This document shows, in pieces, positions 14,969-22,671 of a stretch of 54,282 bases of DNA (position 1 is the first letter of the stretch; every line of letters starts with the position of its first letter). The DNA is taken from positions 124,954-179,235 of the forward strand of contig JAFLZV010000001.1 of the NCBI GenBank assembly GCA_029785375.1, given 5' to 3'. Source of the DNA: Nitrososphaerota archaeon (GTDB lineage: Archaea > Thermoproteota > Nitrososphaeria > Nitrososphaerales > Gagatemarchaeaceae). The notes below the pieces were generated by a model. That model ran no database searches and was not told where the DNA came from. It worked only from the letters and a program-made list of their open reading frames with translations. The position numbers and the translations under genes are program-made.

Positions 14969-16009
14969 TCAGCGGACGTAGAGCGCGGCGAACTTCGTGA
15001 AAGCTTCCTCGTGACGCATCGGCCGCGGAGGTGACTTGAACCCGTAGGCGCAGATTTCCCCGACCGTCCCCAGCTTCCCGACCTTCATGCATCTGTATGT
15101 CGCCCTTATGACGTCGAAGAGCACGTTCCCGGCGTTCGCCCCGTCGGAAGAACGGAGATACACGTCGACGGTCACCCCGCTCTCCATGAAGGTGCTCCCT
15201 GTGAACCAGAAGTAGCTGGTCCTGTCGTTGCCCATGTAGTCGACGTAGTCGGTGGTCCCTGCGATGGTCTCGAACTTGTACGGGACCTCCTCGGCAACGG
15301 AAGAGGTCTTCACCCCTCTCTTGGCCATCTTGATCCCCTCGTCTATGGTGTTCATCGTCTCTGAACCGCCGCCCACGTCAAGCTGGTAGCTCTTCGAGAC
15401 CTTGATGCCTCGCTTTACCATGAGGCCCAGCAGGCCCTTGTGGAATATGGTGCCGCCGAACTGGCTCATGAGGTCATCCCCCACGAGCGGGAGCTTGGCC
15501 TTCTGGAAGTCAGCGACCAGCTTGTTGTTCTTCAGGGCCAGGGCCGGGGTGCAGTTGATGAAGCCGCAACCGGCTCGCAGGGCTGCCCTCGCGTAGTCCT
15601 CGGTCGAGGAGGTGCACCCTGAAGAGATCATGTTGACAAGGATATCCGCCCCAGAGTCTTCGAGCCCCTCGGACACGTCGTCTGAGCTCATCCGCTCGAG
15701 CCTTACACCGCTGAGGTGAGGTGCGACGTCCCCCCTCGAGATGCCGCCCCTGACCGTGACCTTGCTCCGAGGGATGGAGACGTACTTCTTGGCCACGTTG
15801 GGGGGCGCGAACACGGCCTTTGAGAGCTCCAGCCCCACCTTCCTGGAGTCAATGTCGAAGGCGGCGACTATCTGTATGTCTCTGGGTTTGAACCCGGCCA
15901 CGTTCGGGTGCCAGAGTCCCTTCTTTTCGTCTCCTGAATAGAACCTCAGGCCCTGGACCAGCACAGAGGCGGAATTTCCTACCCCCGCCAGCGCCACCTT
16001 GATTGGCAA
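14969..16009 (-). CDS. ino1: Myo-inositol-1-phosphate synthase
   Basis: NAD-dependent enzyme that converts glucose 6-phosphate to inositol 1-phosphate, the head-group precursor of archaetidylinositol lipids in archaea. The 346-residue protein starts with a Rossmann motif (KVALAGVGNSASVLVQGLRF). It carries GDDLMSQFGGTIFHK and LDVGGGSETMN, characteristic of the prokaryotic short form, followed by the C-terminal substrate region (SDGANAGNVLFDVIRATY). The TTG start lies 6 nt after the stop of a small two-helix membrane protein, so both are in one transcript. Confidence 0.93.
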   Translation of the reverse strand: MPIKVALAGVGNSASVLVQGLRFYSGDEKKGLWHPNVAGFKPRDIQIVAAFDIDSRKVGLELSKAVFAPPNVAKKYVSIPRSKVTVRGGISRGDVAPHLSGVRLERMSSDDVSEGLEDSGADILVNMISSGCTSSTEDYARAALRAGCGFINCTPALALKNNKLVADFQKAKLPLVGDDLMSQFGGTIFHKGLLGLMVKRGIKVSKSYQLDVGGGSETMNTIDEGIKMAKRGVKTSSVAEEVPYKFETIAGTTDYVDYMGNDRTSYFWFTGSTFMESGVTVDVYLRSSDGANAGNVLFDVIRATYRCMKVGKLGTVGEICAYGFKSPPRPMRHEEAFTKFAALYVR

Positions 16010-16015
16010 GCTATC

Positions 16016-16225
16016 TCACTTGAACTTCGCGAACGCCGCGAAGACGCCCACCACCGAAAGGACAAGGCCAAGAGAGTAGTTGATGGCGACTATCTCGGCG
16101 GCCTGACCGGGGACCCCTGCGTTGGCGTATGTGTAGTATAGCAGGAGGATGCCGAACGCTAGCACTATGATGCCCATGAGCCTGACCAGGGCATCCACCC
16201 TGGACTGCTCTGCTTCAAACGTCAT
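16016..16225 (-). CDS. Small two-helix membrane protein cotranscribed with ino1
   Basis: A 69-residue protein with two strong hydrophobic segments (LMGIIVLAFGILLLYYTYA and INYSLGLVLSVVGVFAAFA) separated by a short polar loop. The N-terminus is acidic and there is a Lys-Phe-Lys end. No family is recognised. Because it precedes ino1 by 6 nt and has its own TATA, it leads the operon; a link with inositol lipid synthesis at the membrane is conjecture. Confidence 0.7.
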   Translation of the reverse strand: MTFEAEQSRVDALVRLMGIIVLAFGILLLYYTYANAGVPGQAAEIVAINYSLGLVLSVVGVFAAFAKFK

Positions 16226-16251
16226 TGGCCTTTTCAGGCAGCGGGGAAGGG

Positions 16252-16259
16252 TATTTTAG
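16252..16259 (-). promoter_or_regulatory. TATA box of the small membrane protein-ino1 operon
   Basis: CTAAAATA on the minus strand lies 27-34 nt before the ATG at 16225. Confidence 0.55.
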
Positions 16260-16282
16260 CGATTCTTCGCTCTTGAAGCAGG

Positions 16283-18979
16283 TCAGGAGCTCTTCATCAT
16301 CTCCAGCTTCTCAGGGAGGTAGGTGTCCACGATGTAGCTAAGGCCGTACCTGGCGAAGGCCTCCTGCTCGCTCTTCCGCTTGTACTTCAGGAATGTCTCG
16401 AGCTCGTCGTGCCACATCTTCTCGGTGTACCTTGGATCGGACTTCAACTCGTAGAGCCGCTTGATGTCGACCTCGGTCAGCTTGTCCGAAGGGAGCTTGT
16501 ACTTCTGGATGTCGCTCGCGTACACCCCGAGCCACTTGGAGTTGGGGGTGGTCAGTTCCCTCAGGTGGGCCGCGTTGGCCGAGTTGTGAAGCAGTATTCC
16601 AGAGCTGCCTCCAATGAACCTCTCGACGCCAGGGACTGAGACGTCGTATACGTATTCGTCTTTCTTGGATGTCTGCTCGATGGCGACCAGGGGGTCAAAC
16701 GCGACGTCGCTCTCGGCAAGGTTCAACAACGATGTAGCCAGATCTCTCGAACCCCGCTCAATGGGAGCTTGGTCGCATTCCAGCATGTGGGCAAGCACCC
16801 CAATGACGTGCTCGCGGTTCGTCCCACCCTCGCGGTCATGCTGAATCACCTCGCAAATCCGTCGGTACAGTATCTGTGATTGGGAATGGTGGTTAGCATG
16901 GCGGTATATCTCCTTCTTCATATGAACTAAACCGGTGTTTACGACTGGAAACGCCTTGGGCATTAGGTAAGAGCTCCTCTCCGTCGACTGGACGTGTGCT
17001 AGGATCAGAGCCCTGTCTTTGTCATGCAACACTGTAGACGCCACCTTCTCAACTTCCGAGGCACCTGAGACAACCAGGGAGACCCCCCCTTTCCCAGTCG
17101 ATGGGAATATCCCGTTCATCGTCATGAGATACGCGAGCTCAGACATCATAGATGGATTCTTCATTTTCCACACTACCCCCCCGGAGTTTGTTATGTAGCC
17201 GTCCCCGAAGCAGCCCTTGAGGAACTCTAGGACCTGAGACTTCTTTGCGGAGAAGATGACCGAAGGCAGGTGCTTGTGCGCGAACCCGGTGCCGCAGAGC
17301 CGCAGGAAGAGGAGGGCCGTCGGTGTTCCGCCGAAACGCAGGCTTAACCCGTTCCCTTCTACGTCGACCACCCTTCTGATTGTGGATTCGGGGAAGGCTT
17401 CTCTGATGCAGAGTTCGGCGTCTTCTACGACCTCAGGCTCGTGCAGACCGAAGGAGAGCTCCACGGCGCGGGGGATTCCTTTTGATTTCACGACCCTCCC
17501 CTCAGAGATGTAGTACCCCAAGAGTCTCGAGAACCCCTTAGTTAGCCAGATGAGTGCAGGGAGTCGGTCAGGATTCCTGCTTTCGCGGCAACTGATGTGA
17601 GCAGAACGCAGCCTAGAGAGATTGGGCCTCTTCAGGCCAGATCGGAAGGACGTCAGCTTCCGCCTGGAGTGATGTCTCGAGCCTTGGCCGGGAAGATGCA
17701 CATACAGCCTTGGTACTTTCGCCTCCTGGGATAATCCCAAGAGTTCGGAAACCGCGTTCACCATGGCGGGCGGGCAGTTCTTCCGCGAAGCGCTTCTGCC
17801 AATCACCAGCAGTTCGCCAGCCTTCAGGTCCGTGGTCGGAACTGGTTGTATCTGTCCGTCCCTTAGCACAAAGACGCTATGGTTCGGGGTGACTTCGACC
17901 GTTCTCCCGCTGGATGAAACGAGACGGTAGAGCGGTCCGGTGTTTCTGTGGCGAATCGCAGCTGAAAGAGGCTTGAATCTGACTTTGGTATCGGCATCAA
18001 CGGTGAGGGTTTCATAAGGTATGGCACCGCAAATCTCGTTCCCTGATGAGTCGTAGTAGTAGCCGTACTTCTCTATGCAATCGTCCACGAACTGCCCGAT
18101 AGGGACGGGCTGTATCCTCCCGGTCGAATCACGGACAATGATTGGTTCGTCCCTCTGAACAGAGCCGCTCTTGATGACCATGGCTATGTGGGCCCCCCAG
18201 GGGTCAGCGTCGCAGAGGATCCCCACGGGGAGGCCGAGCTCCTGGTTCAGCCGTCTGATGAGGAACCGCGTCGACCTCGGGGGCTGCCCTGCGGTGTTGA
18301 TCAGTATCGCCTTGTACTTTTGGTGCACCCTCTCCTCGATGAACCTGGTGAAAAGGCCGCCCTTCTCTATCGCAAGGACGATCTCCGCGTCAGTGTCTCT
18401 GAACTCTGCTGTGGTGAGCGCCGGCCCGATCATCACCCCGTCGGGGTTAGCCGAGAGGTCAGCGGTCTTCCCTTCGTAGCCTGGGACGGTATATTCTATG
18501 GTCATGTTCCCGAAGATGGCGCTCCTTTCCTCCGGGTAGATGTTCATCCCCTCCCTGGCCATCTGCATCAGGACCTCCAGGTCCGTGATCAGCTCGTCCG
18601 ACTCTGCCTGGTCCTGGAACTCGACGTTGAACGCCTGGGCCGAATAGAACACGTCTCTGAGGGTGGACGTGCGCTTCTCGTCCACCAGCTTCTTTGCGAA
18701 GGAGGCGAGCCAGACCAGCTGGGTGAACGGGCGGATGTGCTTGATGTTCCCCGACGACTTCTTCACCGTGGTCGCGCCAAGCACGAACTGCTGCAGCTTC
18801 TTGTCGTAGACTATGTTCCGGACCGAGCGGCTGGCCAGGGTCAGGCTGGGGAAGCGCCCCTCGTCCAGGTCGGTGTAGACGCTCCCTCCCAGCTCGTGGA
18901 GGAGGCCCTGGACCGTGTTCTGCCTCGTCTCAGCTGAACCTGTCGATTGCTTCTTGGTCGCTTTTTTCTTGGTTGACAT
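16283..18979 (-). CDS. top6A: Topoisomerase VI subunit A precursor with an in-frame intein
   Basis: Cutting subunit of type IIB DNA topoisomerase VI. The catalytic Tyr is in LRDVFYSAQAFN (Tyr about 112), and the Toprim Mg2+ site is CDADPWG (Asp about 257 and 259). The precursor is 898 residues; removal of a 527-residue intein (residues 273-799) leaves 371, the normal size. The splice junction falls in the conserved HIAMVIKSG/SANAAHLREL segment, 13 residues beyond DADPWG. The ATG at 18977-18979 is favoured because GGAGGG lies 5 nt upstream; a GTG or ATG up to 19039 would overlap top6B more. It overlaps the top6B end by about 50 nt, so the two subunits are coupled. Subunit A is inactive until splicing occurs. 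Confidence 0.93.
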   Translation of the reverse strand: MSTKKKATKKQSTGSAETRQNTVQGLLHELGGSVYTDLDEGRFPSLTLASRSVRNIVYDKKLQQFVLGATTVKKSSGNIKHIRPFTQLVWLASFAKKLVDEKRTSTLRDVFYSAQAFNVEFQDQAESDELITDLEVLMQMAREGMNIYPEERSAIFGNMTIEYTVPGYEGKTADLSANPDGVMIGPALTTAEFRDTDAEIVLAIEKGGLFTRFIEERVHQKYKAILINTAGQPPRSTRFLIRRLNQELGLPVGILCDADPWGAHIAMVIKSGSVQRDEPIIVRDSTGRIQPVPIGQFVDDCIEKYGYYYDSSGNEICGAIPYETLTVDADTKVRFKPLSAAIRHRNTGPLYRLVSSSGRTVEVTPNHSVFVLRDGQIQPVPTTDLKAGELLVIGRSASRKNCPPAMVNAVSELLGLSQEAKVPRLYVHLPGQGSRHHSRRKLTSFRSGLKRPNLSRLRSAHISCRESRNPDRLPALIWLTKGFSRLLGYYISEGRVVKSKGIPRAVELSFGLHEPEVVEDAELCIREAFPESTIRRVVDVEGNGLSLRFGGTPTALLFLRLCGTGFAHKHLPSVIFSAKKSQVLEFLKGCFGDGYITNSGGVVWKMKNPSMMSELAYLMTMNGIFPSTGKGGVSLVVSGASEVEKVASTVLHDKDRALILAHVQSTERSSYLMPKAFPVVNTGLVHMKKEIYRHANHHSQSQILYRRICEVIQHDREGGTNREHVIGVLAHMLECDQAPIERGSRDLATSLLNLAESDVAFDPLVAIEQTSKKDEYVYDVSVPGVERFIGGSSGILLHNSANAAHLRELTTPNSKWLGVYASDIQKYKLPSDKLTEVDIKRLYELKSDPRYTEKMWHDELETFLKYKRKSEQEAFARYGLSYIVDTYLPEKLEMMKSS
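16583..18163 (-). mobile_element. Top6A intein with LAGLIDADG homing endonuclease
   Basis: A 527-codon protein intron. It begins with Ser (SVQRDEPIIV), not Cys. Block B is VEVTPNHSVFVL (TxxH), block F is YVYDVSVPG, and it ends ILLHN followed by Ser+1, so the splicing residues Ser1, His95, His526, Asn527 and Ser+1 are all present. Between them are two dodecapeptide motifs, LLGYYISEG (about 214-222) and FLKGCFGDGY (about 314-323), each with an acidic residue. Thus a LAGLIDADG endonuclease that could spread the element into intein-free alleles is probably active. The coding DNA appears more AT-rich than the flanking extein DNA, in keeping with horizontal arrival. It sits in the catalytic Toprim domain, a place where loss by imprecise deletion would be lethal. 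Confidence 0.93.
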
Positions 18980-20556
18980 TTTCTCCCTCCGCTTCATCTG
19001 CCGGTCCCCCCTCGGGCTGACCGGCTTCATTAGTCTCATCCCCGTCAGACTCGCTGCCTATGAGCTGCCTGTACTTCGGGAGCGATTTCTTCCCTGCCAG
19101 TTCGGTGGAGAACTGGGCGATCAGAGGTAGGTACTTCCCGTAGATGTTCATCTTCTTCTGGACCGCTTCCATGCTCCCCTTGTGGGATAGGAAGATCCCG
19201 AGCCTACGCAGCGCCTCCCGCACTGCGTTCCTGATCTCCCTCTGGATCTCCGGCCTGTCCGCGATGTATTCCTTGCCGACCGTCTTGTACGGAATCCTAG
19301 TGCTCGCGATGTGTGTTATCACGCCGACCGGGGCGTCGGACGGGACGTGGTACCTTCGCCAGTCCACTTCCTCGTTGAGGACCTCGAAGCTGACGTCGGA
19401 GCTCTCGTCGTAAAGGAGCGGGATCCGGTTCGCGAACCTGAAGAGCTTGACCCCGGGTTGCAGCACCTTCCCTCCGTAGGCCACCCCGACCTCGACCAAG
19501 AACGGGAAGCCCGAATATGACGAGGGAGGCCGCATGACCACGGTGGAGAACTCGGGCTGGAGCTCCTTGGCGATGCCCGCCATGAGGATCTCCTCGCCGA
19601 TGGGCGAGAGCACGGCAGCATCGGGCTGGAGGAAGTCGGGGAAACGTTGGAGTGCATCCACCACGGCTACTATCTGGTTGGTGCTGAGCCTCTTCGGAGG
19701 GAGCTTCGAGTTCACCCCTGCGAACTCCAGGAACTTGGTCGCTATCCTGTCCCCCACTCTGTGGAAGTGCGTGACCATGAACGTCTTCATGTCGTGCTCC
19801 TCCGACACCTTCACTATTCGCTTGAACGCCTCGACGTCCACGCCGTAGGGGTGTGGCAGAGTCTCCTTGGGAGGGGAAGGCATCGTGGTGGTTGCCCTTT
19901 CGTAGTAGGTTATCTGGCCGGTGGGGTCGACGAATGTCAGGTTGGCATAGCTGGCCACCAGGGCGGTCTGCTTGAAGTAGTCGCCTATCTTCTGGGACGC
20001 GCGGAGGTAGTCGCCCTCTAGGACTATGTCCACCCGGGTCCCCGTTGAGCCGTCGGCGTCGCTGTTGAATCGCTTGAGGACGGTGGGCCTGTTCTCCCCT
20101 ATGTCTATCATCATCTGGAAGCCGTACTTGCGCTTCCCGTCGGGGGAGGTGGTCACCGTCACAGGCTTGTTGGTGGTGATCTGGCCATATAGGATGGCCA
20201 TGGTCCCTCCCAGGCCGAACATCCCCCGGGACTGTCTCAATACGTACTTCGACCCGTAGAAGACCTTCCCGAAGGCGCTTGGTACGTGCTGCGGCGCCAC
20301 CCCCGTGCCGTTGTCGATGACGGTGAGCCCGTAGGGCTTCGGGTCCGGGAGCGACAGGTTGGGGTCCATGGGCGTTATCCTGACATAGACGTCCGGCGGC
20401 GTCCCTATCATCTCAGCAGAATCCAGGGAGTTCTCGACTAGCTCTCTGATGGCCATGTAAAGGGCGCGCGCGGGGTTGGTGAATCCGGCCAGGTCACGGT
20501 TACGGTAGAAAGAACTCTGAGGGCGAAATCTCCGCGAATGTGGCCTTGCTACTCAG
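18930..20556 (-). CDS. top6B: Topoisomerase VI subunit B, frameshifted near the N-terminus
   Basis: ATP-binding GHKL subunit of topoisomerase VI. The open frame from ATG 20456 begins inside the Bergerat fold (MAIRELVENSLDSAE, N box), followed by VIDNGTGV, FGLGGTM and GTRVDIVLEG. The normal N-terminus is visible upstream but in another frame: FAEISPSEFF, then with one nucleotide removed from the AAA run at 20509-20511 (TTT on the minus strand), YRNRDLAGFTNPARALY joins MAIREL exactly. So the gene should run to about 20556 with a +1 frameshift. A Shine-Dalgarno GGAGGTG (20564-20570) is 7 nt before a CTG codon (20554-20556) and abuts an out-of-frame ATG. Repaired length is about 541 residues, normal for the family. 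The C-terminal tail is acidic and overlaps top6A. Confidence 0.9.
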
Positions 20557-20563
20557 TAGTCAT

Positions 20564-20570
20564 CACCTCC
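20564..20570 (-). promoter_or_regulatory. Strong ribosome-binding site of top6B
   Basis: GGAGGTG on the minus strand, rare here because most genes look leaderless. It marks translation start near 20563-20554, well upstream of the first in-frame ATG (20456), and supports the frameshift interpretation. Confidence 0.6.
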
Positions 20571-20578
20571 AGATCTCC

Positions 20579-20667
20579 GATACCTGCCGTCCCAGTCGCC
20601 GACTCAAGTGTGAAGATTTCAATCTAACTGTTCCTGCTCTCTTCCTGAGAGCCCGCCCGCAGGTATC
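20579..20667 (-). promoter_or_regulatory. Putative structured 5' leader of top6B
   Basis: GATACCTGC (20579-20587) and GCAGGTATC (20659-20667) are perfect 9-nt inverted repeats that would close a long stem in the top6B transcript. A smaller hairpin (CTCTC/GAGAG, 20637-20651) lies inside, and the 3' arm ends 9 nt before the ribosome-binding site. A minus-strand TATA (GCATATATCC around 20677-20686) would place transcription initiation just before the 5' arm. Regulation of translation is plausible but unproven. Confidence 0.35.
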
Positions 20668-20686
20668 AACCTGAACCGGATATATG

Positions 20687-21286
20687 CTAGTGCTCAAGCT
20701 TCCGGAGTTTTTCTTCAAGGGTCTCCGGCGAAGTACCCTCCCAGAGGAACATCCTCTCCATCTTCTTCCTGGTTCTGGCCTTCTGGAGCGTGTTGTAGAC
20801 AGTCTTGTGCTGGCTCCCCGACGCCAGGGACCTCACAGCGTCCGACGCCAGCTGGACCTCGCCGGCCTCTCCGATTATGGCCACGGTCCTGCCGTACACA
20901 GACAGGTTGCAGGAGGTCAACTCTTCGATTACGCGGCGAGACTTTCCCTTCAGACCTATCACCCTGCCCCTTATCCTCTCGAGGGATTTCGCGCTCCGTC
21001 CCGCGTAGCCGCGGAGGTCTATCACCTCCAGGGCAATCCCCTCGTCCAGCAGCCTGCGAGCCTTCTGGGGGGAGAATCCGCGTCCTATCGCTTCGATGAC
21101 CCTGGTCGCCGAGAAGGGGTCGGTCCCCAGGGCCGACCCTGATTTCATGAACACCAGCCCCTCCTTGCTGTCCACCTGGAGGCTGACGTTCATTTCGCTC
21201 TCGAGGTATCTCTTGGTCGCCCCTTCCTTGCCTATGACAGCGCCCACCCTGTCGACCGGTATCCGCACCACCTGCTCGAAGCTCAT
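20687..21286 (-). CDS. KH-domain protein, archaeal Dim2/Pno1 type
   Basis: A 199-residue RNA-binding protein with two KH domains. The first has VDRVGAVIGKEGATKRYLE (GxxG loop GKEG) and the second GRVIGLKGKSRRVIEELT (GxxG loop LKGK region). This two-KH layout is that of archaeal Dim2 (Pno1), which binds near the 3' end of 16S rRNA during small-subunit maturation and works with RIO1. Its ATG overlaps the RIO1 stop codon (ATGA), and the start MSFEQVVRIPVDRVG is chosen over a longer frame for that reason. The neighbourhood rio1-KH-top6B-top6A is a conserved archaeal cluster. Confidence 0.88.
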   Translation of the reverse strand: MSFEQVVRIPVDRVGAVIGKEGATKRYLESEMNVSLQVDSKEGLVFMKSGSALGTDPFSATRVIEAIGRGFSPQKARRLLDEGIALEVIDLRGYAGRSAKSLERIRGRVIGLKGKSRRVIEELTSCNLSVYGRTVAIIGEAGEVQLASDAVRSLASGSQHKTVYNTLQKARTRKKMERMFLWEGTSPETLEEKLRKLEH

Positions 21287-22062
21287 CTTGAGATCTCCTT
21301 CATCCACTCATCTGCTTCCGTCTCTCCTATCCCTCTCTTCCTAAAGAACCTGACCATGTTGGAGACGTCCCTTTTCAGGAACCCCTGTGCCTGGGGGTGC
21401 GAAGAGAGGACCGCGGACCCCATGTCGAACAGGACTGGCCCCCCGCCTGTCTTGAACACGTTAAATTCCGAGAGGTCGGCATGGACGAGCCCAGCGCCCT
21501 TCCAAAGGGCACCGATGGTCTTGAACGTCCACCTGTACTCCTCTTCGCCGACCTCCGCCTCTGAGAAGGTGGGGGCAGGGTCAGGAGGCGTCCCGATGTA
21601 CTCCATTATGAGTATGTTCTTCAAGAAGGAGACAGGGGTGGGGACGCGGACACCTGCTCCCTGGGCGAGCTGGAGGTTCTTGAACTCCTTCCTGGTCCAG
21701 AGGTAGATGGTCTCCCTTGACCCGGCGGGCAGTTTGCCGAAGCGCCTGTCCCCGGCTATGTAGCCCATGCGCTTCCTGAAGTCGGAAGCAGACATGAGGT
21801 AGATCTTGACAGCGACCGCTCCGCCCGCCCTGTCCTCCCCCAGGTACACCCTGGCCTCCTTGCCTGCCCGCACCACGCCGTGGAGCTCGCCGAGGTCCTT
21901 CCTGGCTATCAGCTCCTCGACGGCCAGCATCGTAGACCGGTCGAATACCTCCTCCAGCACCTTCCTCTCGTCCGAGTCCCTCCTGAGGTATCTGCTCTCT
22001 CGTTCGAACCGCAGGAGCCTCTCTCTTATCTTGCCACTTTCGTCTGCGTCGACCACGCGCAT
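21283..22062 (-). CDS. rio1: RIO1-type serine kinase/ATPase
   Basis: Atypical kinase required for late 30S/40S maturation. The 259-residue product has the ATP loop HGVVRAGKEARVYLGE, the Lys in VAVKIYLMS, the catalytic segment LVHADLSEFNVF (Asp and Asn) and the metal-binding LFDMGSAVL. The central DFRKRMGYIAGDRRF insertion is the RIO1 flexible loop. The ATG at 22060-22062 is preferred because the TATA (CGTATAAATTTT, about 22077-22088) lies too close to a TTG at 22077 for that to be inside the transcript. Its end overlaps the KH gene, forming an operon for ribosome assembly. Confidence 0.93.
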   Translation of the reverse strand: MRVVDADESGKIRERLLRFERESRYLRRDSDERKVLEEVFDRSTMLAVEELIARKDLGELHGVVRAGKEARVYLGEDRAGGAVAVKIYLMSASDFRKRMGYIAGDRRFGKLPAGSRETIYLWTRKEFKNLQLAQGAGVRVPTPVSFLKNILIMEYIGTPPDPAPTFSEAEVGEEEYRWTFKTIGALWKGAGLVHADLSEFNVFKTGGGPVLFDMGSAVLSSHPQAQGFLKRDVSNMVRFFRKRGIGETEADEWMKEISR

Positions 22063-22076
22063 CCTTGAATCGTTCA

Positions 22077-22088
22077 AAATTTATACGT
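22077..22088. promoter_or_regulatory. TATA element between divergent rio1 and grpE
   Basis: AAAATTTATACG reads as a TATA box on both strands. On the minus strand it is about 20 nt before the rio1 ATG; on the plus strand about 45-50 nt before grpE, which would leave a short leader. No heat-shock operator was recognised. Confidence 0.45.
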
Positions 22089-22131
22089 ATGAAGCGAAAC
22101 GCGGTGTCCTCACAGGGGTACAGAGCCGGGA

Positions 22132-22671
22132 TTGTTGGAGTTTGAAGAAGCCGGGAAGGGCGACGAGGACGCCTTGGAGGTGCTGAAGGAGCGCCTCTCA
22201 GAGGAGAAGAAGCGGAGCGATGAGCTCATGACGCGCCTGAGGTACTCTCAGGCAGACCTCGAGAACTACAGGAAGAGGGCAGAGAAGGAGCTGAAGGAGG
22301 CAGGAGAGGCAATGGCGAAGGGGCTGGTCTCCAAGCTCCTCGTGGTGTCGGACGAGCTGGAACTGGCCCTGAAGCACGCTGAAGGACCGGCAAACGCTGA
22401 GCTGCTGGAAGGAATCAAGATGGTCAAGGGGAACCTCCGTGCCGCGCTCCAGTCGGTGGGGGTCGAGGCCATCGACGCCCTGGGGAAGCCCTTCGACCCA
22501 GCCATCCACGAAGCTGTTGGGAAGGCCCAGGGCGAGGGAGAAGGGCCGGACCGGGTGGTCGAAGAGCTGAGGACGGGATACACGTTCCGAGGTCAGCTCC
22601 TGAGACCGAGCATGGTAAAAGTTGAATTGGCGCGTAAAACGGCCCGGGTGGAGGCTAGAACCGATGAGTAG
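22132..22671 (+). CDS. grpE: GrpE nucleotide exchange factor
   Basis: Exchange factor that releases ADP from DnaK. The 179-residue protein has an N-terminal long coiled coil (about 10-65, with [20 protein letters not shown]), then a four-helix dimer region ([16 protein letters not shown]). The C-terminal beta wing includes FDPAIHEAV and the signature [19 protein letters not shown] at 22132 or the next TTG one codon later could be the start. It overlaps dnaK by 8 nt (ATGAGTAG), so the two are coupled in the grpE-dnaK-dnaJ operon. Confidence 0.93.
   Translation: MLEFEEAGKGDEDALEVLKERLSEEKKRSDELMTRLRYSQADLENYRKRAEKELKEAGEAMAKGLVSKLLVVSDELELALKHAEGPANAELLEGIKMVKGNLRAALQSVGVEAIDALGKPFDPAIHEAVGKAQGEGEGPDRVVEELRTGYTFRGQLLRPSMVKVELARKTARVEARTDE

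Noticed and set aside
14820-15092. 90-codon minus-strand ORF at the ino1 end
   Set aside because: Overlaps the true ino1 3' end in another frame and has no family features.
18188-18937. 249-codon plus-strand ORF opposite top6A
   Set aside because: Antisense shadow without motif; the minus strand encodes the topoisomerase.
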